Source of the DNA: an uncultured Methanobrevibacter sp.
GTDB taxonomy: Archaea > Methanobacteriota > Methanobacteria > Methanobacteriales > Methanobacteriaceae
Reading direction: 5' to 3'
Length of the DNA: 10,457 bases
NCBI RefSeq assembly: GCF_937898925.1
Contig: NZ_CALDKF010000052.1
Span: 1 to 10,457 of the forward strand
The position numbers and the translations under genes are program-made. A model generated the notes under the pieces. It saw only the letters and a list, made by a program, of their open reading frames with translations, did not search any database and was not told the DNA's origin. How positions within the stretch are numbered: the stretch's first letter is position 1; each line of letters starts with the position of its first letter. This document shows positions 1-4,745 of the stretch, piece by piece.

Positions 1-2109
1 TTGGTCCTTAAGGTCTTTTATTACTTCTGCAGCATTATCTCTGATCTTGTCAACTACAGTTAAACCTGCAATTACTCCATTTTCATCACCAATGAATACC
101 AAAGTTTTTCCTTCAGAAGTATAACTATTGATTTCATCTCTTGAAACATTGAACTCACTTCCTTCAATCAATGACTCATTTGCGGCATAGTAACGTTTTC
201 CATCAACGGTACCGACAATTCCCTTACCTGGAATGTTCTTGAAATCTTCAATCTCATCAAAGCTTATTTCATTAATTCCTGCATAATCAACGATTGCCTG
301 AGCGATTGGGTGAGAAGAACTGTGTTCCAATGAAGCAGCTATTCTTACAATCTCTTCTTCACTGTAAGCATCATTTATAACATTTATATCGCTTAATGCA
401 AGCTTTCCTTCAGTTAAGGTTCCGGTCTTATCAAAGATAACCGCTTTAACATTACGCATTTCCTCTACATATGTACTTCCCTTGATAAGAACTCCCTTTC
501 TGGTAGCTGAAGTGATTGCTGATACCATTCCTATTGGAGTGGATATTAAAAATGCACAAGGACAAGAAATTACCATGATTGAAAGTGCCTTATAAACCCA
601 ATCTACCAAGTTCTGACCAAAGAAGAGTGGAGGTATAAATGCTACACAGGCAGAAATGACTATCATTAAAGGAGTGTAATATTTGGAAATACGTTCCACC
701 AATGTTTCTGTAGTGGATCTGTTCAATTGTGACCTTTTAACAAGAGTTACAATTTTTGAAATTACTGAGTCCTTAGCTTCTTTGCTAACCACCATTTCAA
801 GATATCCGTCTTCATTTACAGTACCTGAAAAGACCTCATCACCGATGGTTTTTGTTACAGGAAGACTTTCACCAGTGATTGAAGCTTGGTTTATGGAAGA
901 TGTACCATATACAATATTTCCATCCAAAGGAACTTTATCTCCCGGTCTGATGATGACAATTTCACCTATTTTTACTTTGTCAACATTACGAACTTCCTCT
1001 CCATCGTCAACTTTGACTCTTGCAGTTTCTGGAGCCAATTCAACCAATGACTTGATTGAACGTTTTGCACGAAGTTCAGCATAATCCTCGAGGAATTCCG
1101 CTATATAGTATAATAATGCAACTGCCGCACCCTCTTCACCGTGACCGATAATGAATGAAGCTATACATGCAATCACCACAAGAAGTGCAGGTCCAATGGT
1201 ATGACGTTTTACAAGTGAGTTATAAGCCATTACAGCTATTTCATAACCTGCTATAAGAGCAGCAATCATGTAAATTATTGTAACAATGGTCATGTCAAAA
1301 GATAAGTATTCAAGTATATGTCCTGCTATAAATAAGATTCCACTTGAAACCATGATTTGAATAGGCCTATTTGAGAGTAGAGGTTTTCCTTCTGCAATAA
1401 GGTCTCCATCCCCATGGCTGTGGTCATGTCCATGGCTATGTCCGTGGTCATGGTCATCATCTGCACAATCAGGACATGCACAAAGTGAGAAATCATCTAA
1501 ATCATCATGGTCATGATGGTGATGATCATGGTCATGGTCATGACAACCGCAATCAGGGTCTTCACAAGAATCTCCCACTACTTTAGGACTGTGGTCATGG
1601 TCATGAATGTGATGTTCATGATTATGCTCATGATTATGCTCCTCTTCATCATGACAATCATCGTCATCACAGCCACATCCACAAGACTCATCATGATGCT
1701 CTTCCACATGTTCATGGTCATGCTCATGTTCATGGTCATGCTCATGTTCATGCTCATGCTCATGGTCATGATGGTGATGCTCATGACTGTGGTCATGTTC
1801 ATGGTCATGATGGTGATGCTCATGATCGTGGTCGTGATGATGGTCGTGATCATGGCCATCATCTGCACAATCTGGGCAACCACATAGACTTATATCAACA
1901 TCTTCATCATAATCTATCTCTTCTCTATGATCAAAAACACTTAAGTCAGTGCTTTTCTGATAATCCTTCAATAACTGCTTATTGTAATGATTTTCATTCA
2001 TACATTTTTCATCACTGCAGTCAGGATCAAAACAAATATAATTGTAATGTTCAGGATTGAAGCATTCCTCTTCATTACAATCAGGATCATAACATTTATT
2101 TTCTACCAT
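1..2109 (-). CDS. cadA: P1B-type heavy-metal (Zn/Cd/Pb) efflux ATPase with His/Cys-rich N-terminus, 3' end cut by window
   Basis: The frame is open from the ATG at 2109 to the window edge (703 codons, no stop), so the C-terminus is missing. A good site, AAGGTG, ends 5 nt before the ATG. Visible motifs are the actuator loop TGES (412-415), the membrane CPC (C516-P-C518) followed by an ISTP context typical of Zn/Cd rather than Cu pumps, the phosphorylated Asp in DKTGT (D560), the HP locus (H600-P601) and GKG at 628-630. The sequence ends before the expected TGDN hinge motif. Membrane helices begin near residue 250. No ferredoxin-like HMA domain (GMxCxxC) is present. Residues 6-45 are two Cys repeats, and residues 86-232 are His/Asp/Glu-rich with about 56 His by hand count. 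The family expels Zn(II), Cd(II) or Pb(II) from the cytoplasm. The gene follows an ArsR-type sensor at 70 nt, probably in one operon. The ion is inferred; the family is secure. Confidence 0.95.
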   Translation of the reverse strand, partial: MVENKCYDPDCNEEECFNPEHYNYICFDPDCSDEKCMNENHYNKQLLKDYQKSTDLSVFDHREEIDYDEDVDISLCGCPDCADDGHDHDHHHDHDHEHHHHDHEHDHSHEHHHHDHEHEHEHEHDHEHEHDHEHVEEHHDESCGCGCDDDDCHDEEEHNHEHNHEHHIHDHDHSPKVVGDSCEDPDCGCHDHDHDHHHHDHDDLDDFSLCACPDCADDDHDHGHSHGHDHSHGDGDLIAEGKPLLSNRPIQIMVSSGILFIAGHILEYLSFDMTIVTIIYMIAALIAGYEIAVMAYNSLVKRHTIGPALLVVIACIASFIIGHGEEGAAVALLYYIAEFLEDYAELRAKRSIKSLVELAPETARVKVDDGEEVRNVDKVKIGEIVIIRPGDKVPLDGNIVYGTSSINQASITGESLPVTKTIGDEVFSGTVNEDGYLEMVVSKEAKDSVISKIVTLVKRSQLNRSTTETLVERISKYYTPLMIVISACVAFIPPLFFGQNLVDWVYKALSIMVISCPCAFLISTPIGMVSAITSATRKGVLIKGSTYVEEMRNVKAVIFDKTGTLTEGKLALSDINVINDAYSEEEIVRIAASLEHSSSHPIAQAIVDYAGINEISFDEIEDFKNIPGKGIVGTVDGKRYYAANESLIEGSEFNVSRDEINSYTSEGKTLVFIGDENGVIAGLTVVDKIRDNAAEVIKDLKDQ
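1414..1854 (-). repeat. Low-complexity His/Asp/Glu-coding tract in the ATPase gene
   Basis: This stretch encodes residues 86-232 of the ATPase. It is built from short reiterations of CAT/CAC with GAC/GAT/GAG/GAA codons, giving (D/E)H dipeptide runs and HHHH blocks. Cys clusters interrupt it: CGCGC at 143-147, C152, CEDPDC at 182-187 and CACPDC at 210-215. The DNA is a degenerate 6-bp repeat and is prone to slippage, so its length may vary between strains. Long open frames in other registers here are artefacts of the repeat. Confidence 0.85.
1975..2094 (-). repeat. Two tandem 20-codon Cys repeats at the ATPase N-terminus
   Basis: Residues 6-25 and 26-45 align without gaps: C-x-D-P-D-C, then C five residues later, N two residues after that, and H-Y-N near the end (C6/C26, C11/C31, C16/C36, H21/H41, Y22/Y42, N23/N43). 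The CxDPDC core recurs at residues 182-187 inside the His-rich tract, and a related CxCPDCADD occurs twice (from C76 and from C210). Each unit offers three Cys and one His, a possible metal site. Metal binding is inferred from composition. Confidence 0.8.
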
Positions 2110-2179
2110 ATTGACACCTTAATGATTAATAAATTAAAATTGATAATAATTTAAAAGTTTAATTGAAGAATATCCAAAA

Positions 2180-2563
2180 TTATTCATTCAAGTGCTCCAA
2201 ACCCATCTTGAAAATCATTTCAACGTGAAGGTCAGTCAATGAATATCTTGCCTGTTTTCCTTCTTTCTCAAATTTAACAATATTATGCGCTCTCAATATC
2301 CTTAATTGATTTGACACTGCATTCTGATTCAAATCTAAGGCTTCGCATATGTCACATACACATAAATCCTCATAGCTCAAAAGGGAAATTATCTTAAGCC
2401 TTGTTGGATTTCCAAAAATCTTAAAGAACTCTGAAAGGTCAGAATATTCGTCATCAGCCAAAATATGCTTTTTAGCTCTTTCTATTGAATCTTCATGTGG
2501 GTGATATATTTCACACATATCATCATTTTTATTTTCTTCATTTTGTGAATTTTGATCTTGCAT
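2180..2563 (-). CDS. ArsR/SmtB-family metal-sensing transcriptional repressor
   Basis: 127 residues with an ArsR-type winged helix: FGNPTRLKIISLL (50-62), then DLCVCDIC (66-73), then the recognition region with NQNAVSNQLRIL (79-90). Two known metal-sensor sites are recognisable. C17, H21 and H23 near the N-terminus together with C68/C70 (and C73) resemble the alpha3N site of CadC. The C-terminal D111-x-H113-x10-H124-x2-E127 matches the alpha5 zinc-site pattern of SmtB/CzrA exactly. In this family, metal binding releases the operator. It lies directly upstream of the P-type ATPase gene (70 nt gap), so the natural target is that pump and itself. The start at 2563 is supported by AGGTG 7 nt upstream, a TATA box at 2603-2610 and an inverted repeat at 2617-2638. 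Likely effectors are Zn, Cd or Pb. CadC/SmtB-like is a firm call; the exact metal is not. Confidence 0.95.
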   Translation of the reverse strand: MQDQNSQNEENKNDDMCEIYHPHEDSIERAKKHILADDEYSDLSEFFKIFGNPTRLKIISLLSYEDLCVCDICEALDLNQNAVSNQLRILRAHNIVKFEKEGKQARYSLTDLHVEMIFKMGLEHLNE

Positions 2564-2602
2564 TTAGAACACCTATTTATAATAATAGTTTTCACATCAA
2601 CA

Positions 2603-2610
2603 TATTTAAA
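2603..2610 (-). promoter_or_regulatory. TATA box of the arsR-cadA operon
   Basis: On the minus strand this reads TTTAAATA, preceded by GAAAACA as a BRE-like element. The predicted start site about 25-27 bp downstream falls near 2580, leaving a leader of about 17 nt that contains the AGGTG ribosome site (2571-2575) of the ArsR gene. The geometry fits an archaeal promoter well. Confidence 0.65.
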
Positions 2611-2616
2611 TGTTTT

Positions 2617-2638
2617 CATATCATGATATTATGATATG
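2617..2638. promoter_or_regulatory. Inverted-repeat operator candidate for the ArsR repressor
   Basis: CATATCAT and ATGATATG form perfect 8-bp arms around a 6-nt spacer. A perfect 12-bp palindrome, ATATCATGATAT, is nested at 2618-2629. The element sits a few bases upstream of the BRE/TATA of the arsR-cadA promoter. AT-rich inverted repeats with ATATGA-like half-sites are typical SmtB/CadC operators. The structure is seen; its binding by this repressor is inferred. Confidence 0.6.
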
Positions 2639-2673
2639 TTATTAAAAAAGATATGAAAATAAGAGAAAAGTAA

Positions 2674-2714
2674 TAAAAAATTAGAAAAATAGGAAAAAAT
2701 AGGAAAAAGATAAA
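2674..2714 (-). terminator. T-rich terminator tract after the small membrane-protein gene
   Basis: Directly downstream of the stop at 2724 the minus strand carries repeated T-runs (CTATTTTTTCC-type units, then TTTTTTA). U-tracts without a hairpin are the usual archaeal termination signal. Confidence 0.45.
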
Positions 2715-2723
2715 ATAATTTAA

Positions 2724-2903
2724 CTATATGAATAAACGTAAAACAAAGAAAGGACCTATTGATGCAAGTAGGAAAAGCCCTATTCCTAAAGCAGTAATAT
2801 GCTTTTGTTCATCCATTATTCCATTAATGATTAATAAAATGCTAAAAAATCCTAATATTAAGGGTAGAATATGAGAAAATATAATAATAAATCCATTTGC
2901 CAT
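2724..2903 (-). CDS. Small two-helix membrane protein, function unknown
   Basis: The frame from the ATG at 2903 to the TAG at 2724 encodes 59 residues, starting MANGFIIIFSHILPLILGFF. It has two hydrophobic segments, about residues 4-27 and 36-58, separated by a short polar turn (MDEQKH). This is a typical hairpin membrane protein. Support for translation is a GTGAT ribosome site about 5 nt before the ATG, codon use that remains sensible to the end, and a T-rich terminator after the stop. It has no recognisable metal motif. It lies alone between the metal-efflux operon and the iron cluster, on the same strand. I do not recognise a family and assign no function. It is too short for ordinary ORF cut-offs and may be missed in automatic annotation. 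Confidence 0.7.
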   Translation of the reverse strand: MANGFIIIFSHILPLILGFFSILLIINGIMDEQKHITALGIGLFLLASIGPFFVLRLFI

Positions 2904-2971
2904 TTATATCACATTAATACTTTTTACAATTATATAATAATTTATTTCATTTAATATTTAAATTTTAAGAG

Positions 2972-2995
2972 AAAAAATAGCTAAAAAATAAAAAA
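2972..2995 (-). terminator. T-rich terminator tract of the iron cluster
   Basis: About 45-65 nt beyond the stop of the HisA-like gene the minus strand has three T-runs in a row (TTTTTATTTTTTAGCTATTTTTTC). This fits an archaeal U-tract terminator for the feo-linked operon. No hairpin is evident. Confidence 0.45.
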
Positions 2996-3038
2996 TTTAA
3001 AATTAAGATTTGATTAAAATTTGAAATAAATAAAAGAA

Positions 3039-3734
3039 TCAGAAATTGGTGATGTTTATTTCCCCTTTATGCAAAGCAGTTCCAACCAAAGCCTTTTTGA
3101 TTCCCAATTCATTGATTAAAGTAATCTCATCCTTAGTTATTCCACCGCCTAAAATGATTTTGTCCTTGAATTCTTCAAACTTGTCAAGCAATTCCTTATT
3201 GAATCCAGCTTCTGTTCCAACTGAAGAGATATCAAGCAAAATTATTTCATTTGGATCTATTCTTCTCAAGACTTCCTTGAATCCTTCCAAATCCAAGTCC
3301 ATATGTTTAGTGTACAATTCATTATTCTTTACATCCACACTTACAATGATTCTTTCCTTTGGATACTTTTCAAAGATCTTTTCAAGCTCTTCAATTGATT
3401 CTAAAGTTTCAGTAGCTACAATGATCTTATAAGCGAAATCAAGCATGAACTCAAAGGTTTCAAGATTATCCACACCTACATCCACAATAACCGGCAAGAT
3501 GGTGTTTACTTCCTTTATCTTATAGATGTTATGATTTCCGTTTCTTTCAATAAGGTCCAAATCAGCAATATACATCTCTTTTGCATTAGCCCTTTTCAAT
3601 GAGTTGGCTATTTCCACAGGGTCAGATGAAGATGCATAAATGGTTTGCAAAGGAGTGTAAGTGTCTCTATTGCCGCTTTTACCGGATACAGCAACAGAAT
3701 TCATTAAATCTAGAACAGGAATAATCTCTAACAT
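3039..3734 (-). CDS. HisA/HisF-family TIM-barrel protein (archaeal HisA-related subgroup)
   Basis: 231 residues, close to the usual length of the family. The opening strand IIPVLDLMNSVAVSG puts D9 where HisA has its first catalytic Asp. VSVDVK puts D134 where the second catalytic Asp of HisA lies. Phosphate-gripping loops are visible as ILGGGIT (194-200) and LVGTALHKG (217-225), and GTEAGFN (173-179) matches the HisA loop. The region 16-36, with KSGNRDTY and PLQTIY, replaces the substrate segment of genuine HisA. This marks the HisA/HisF-related archaeal subgroup, whose reaction I do not know to be established. The gene starts 34 nt after the DtxR-FeoA gene, with a GTGA ribosome site, so it is probably the last gene of the feo-linked operon. 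It is unlikely to be the histidine enzyme itself. Confidence 0.88.
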   Translation of the reverse strand: MLEIIPVLDLMNSVAVSGKSGNRDTYTPLQTIYASSSDPVEIANSLKRANAKEMYIADLDLIERNGNHNIYKIKEVNTILPVIVDVGVDNLETFEFMLDFAYKIIVATETLESIEELEKIFEKYPKERIIVSVDVKNNELYTKHMDLDLEGFKEVLRRIDPNEIILLDISSVGTEAGFNKELLDKFEEFKDKIILGGGITKDEITLINELGIKKALVGTALHKGEINITNF

Positions 3735-3768
3735 ATTTTCACATCTACAATTATTTTGTAATTATAAG

Positions 3769-4392
3769 TTATTCATCTAATTTAATAAATATTTCGTTAG
3801 CCAATTCCTTGTCTACAGCAAGTTGGGTGTTTCCCAATTGGAAGACATAATTAGGGAATTTTTGGATTAAGCAAATTTTAGAACCTGGAATAAGCCCTAA
3901 ATTCATGATTTTTCTTAATTTACGAGCATCTTCCGTTTTGATGTGTGAAACCTCACCGGATTCTCCACTGTGACAAGAAACTAAAGGCACGGAGTACTCG
4001 TTTCCTAAATCATTATCATTATCCCCTTTAGGGATTGGATTGTTGTGAGGGCAGTTTTCAGGGTTTCCCAAGATTCTGCATATATTGTCTTCAACCTCTT
4101 CACTCATTACATGCTCAATCTGGTCTGCCAATTCTTCCATTTCGTCCATGTCAGCTAAAAACAAGTCTGCTACAACCTTTTCTGCAATCCTATGTTTTCT
4201 AACCAATGACCTTCCCAAACGTTCCCCACTTTCAGTTAGGTTAACAAAACCGTCATCAATCTTGATATATTCCTTTTTAGCCAATAATTCAATATCTTCA
4301 TTATTAAATTCTTCAATGACCAATTTCTCTTCCTTTTCAAATTCTCTAACCCAAATATCACGCAAATAATGTTCAATCTCACTTTTTTCCAT
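3769..4392 (-). CDS. DtxR-type metal-dependent regulator fused to a FeoA domain
   Basis: 207 residues from the ATG at 4392, chosen because GGTG lies 6 nt upstream; an in-frame TTG at 4404 has no such site. Residues 1-62 correspond to the winged-helix region but are about ten residues shorter than usual, with no clear helix-turn-helix core. Residues 65-122 are the DtxR metal/dimer domain: H67, E71, E93 and H94 match known ligands, and ENCPHNNPIP (112-121) is the family signature. D90 stands where DtxR has its metal-binding Cys. Residues 134-207 form a FeoA/SH3-like domain (VPLVSCHSGESGEV, then MNLGLIPGSKI). Since no separate feoA is seen, this protein may serve both as iron sensor and as the FeoA partner of FeoB. 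A TATA box at 4436-4443 suggests its own promoter besides read-through from feoB. Confidence 0.9.
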   Translation of the reverse strand: MEKSEIEHYLRDIWVREFEKEEKLVIEEFNNEDIELLAKKEYIKIDDGFVNLTESGERLGRSLVRKHRIAEKVVADLFLADMDEMEELADQIEHVMSEEVEDNICRILGNPENCPHNNPIPKGDNDNDLGNEYSVPLVSCHSGESGEVSHIKTEDARKLRKIMNLGLIPGSKICLIQKFPNYVFQLGNTQLAVDKELANEIFIKLDE

Positions 4393-4402
4393 TTTAAACA
4401 CC

Positions 4403-4481
4403 AAACTGTTAGAAACTATTTAATCATGCTCTTAATATATAAACGCTAAATTGTTAGAAACTATTTAATCATGCTCTTAAT
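4403..4481. repeat. 34-bp direct repeat duplicating the tail of the Cys-rich gene
   Basis: Positions 4403-4436 and 4448-4481 match over 34 bp with one mismatch (30 bp identical: 4407-4436 and 4452-4481), offset 45 bp. The copy at 4448-4481 spans the last codons and TAG stop of the Cys-rich gene. The other copy lies in the gap before the DtxR-FeoA start. The remaining 11 bp of each unit are still weakly alignable, so this looks like an old tandem duplication of about 45 bp. Confidence 0.9.
4436..4443 (-). promoter_or_regulatory. TATA box for the DtxR-FeoA/HisA-like genes
   Basis: The minus strand reads TTTATATA here. A start site about 25-27 bp downstream (near 4413) would leave a leader of about 20 nt with GGTG before the ATG at 4392. 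The box lies in the diverged part of the 45-bp duplication; the matching part of the other copy is coding sequence without a TATA match. Confidence 0.5.
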
Positions 4482-4655
4482 CTTTTTAAAGCTGTCTTCC
4501 ATAAACTTATAGGATTTGGATTCCGGCAGAATCTCATATCCGCAATTGGGACATTTCACTGTTTTGCAATTAATAGGGCATGAATCACAGCTGATTCCAT
4601 CGCATTTTTGAAATGTGAAACCGCAGAATTCACATTTGATTATTTGATCTTTCAT
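4461..4655 (-). CDS. Small eight-cysteine (zinc-ribbon or Fe-S) protein of the feo cluster
   Basis: 64 residues from the ATG at 4655, chosen because GGGTGA lies 7 nt upstream; an upstream in-frame ATG at 4670 would add MGENK but has a weaker site. Eight Cys are arranged as C8-x2-C11, C18-x4-C23-x2-C26-x3-C30, C35-x2-C38. The outer pairs (CEFCG and CPNCG) look like zinc-ribbon knuckles. The central CxxxxCxxC resembles the spacing of the Fe-S motif of FeoC, though there is no sequence similarity beyond that and no winged helix is seen. The C-terminal 25 residues are basic and probably helical. It sits between feoB and the DtxR-FeoA gene, 81 nt after feoB, so a role as a small cytoplasmic accessory of the Feo transporter is a reasonable guess. 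The last codons lie in a duplicated segment. Confidence 0.85.
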   Translation of the reverse strand: MKDQIIKCEFCGFTFQKCDGISCDSCPINCKTVKCPNCGYEILPESKSYKFMEDSFKKIKSMIK

Positions 4656-4713
4656 CTTATTTTCACCCATTTTAAAGCCCCATCAATTTAAAATATACAT
4701 TAAGAATAATAAT

Positions 4714-4745
4714 TATAAAACTATAAAACTATAAATCTATAAAAC
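4714..4745. repeat. 8-bp tandem repeat, four units, across the feoB stop codon
   Basis: Four consecutive units of TATAAAAC (the third is TATAAATC) cover the last feoB codons, the TAG stop at 4737-4739 and the start of the gap to the Cys-rich gene. In-phase change of unit number would not alter FeoB beyond its last residues. It may be a slippage tract. Confidence 0.8.

Noticed and set aside
683..1084. Plus-strand 133-codon frame
   Set aside because: It is antisense to the actuator and membrane region of the ATPase, with no ribosome site, promoter or domain.
1414..1854. Possible CRISPR-like periodic repeats
   Set aside because: The periodicity is of codons within a coding frame (CAT/GAC). There are no unique spacers and no constant repeat of 25-40 bp.
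1507..1887. Long open frames on both strands rich in Met, Val, Ile and Thr
   Set aside because: They are out-of-frame readings of the His-codon repeat in the ATPase gene. The minus-strand frame with CPC, DKTGT and HP motifs is the real one.
3046..3432. Plus-strand 128-codon frame
   Set aside because: It is a Ser/Leu-rich antisense shadow of the HisA-like gene. The sense strand has conserved TIM-barrel motifs.
3039..3734. Genuine histidine-pathway HisA
   Set aside because: The substrate segment differs from HisA and no other his gene is nearby. It fits the HisA/HisF-related archaeal subgroup.
4085..4369. Plus-strand 94-codon frame
   Set aside because: Antisense shadow of the DtxR-FeoA gene, Ser-rich with no domain.
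4403..4481. Direct repeats as transposon target sites or att sites
   Set aside because: Only 11 bp separate the copies, with no mobile gene or terminal inverted repeats. A local tandem duplication explains them better.
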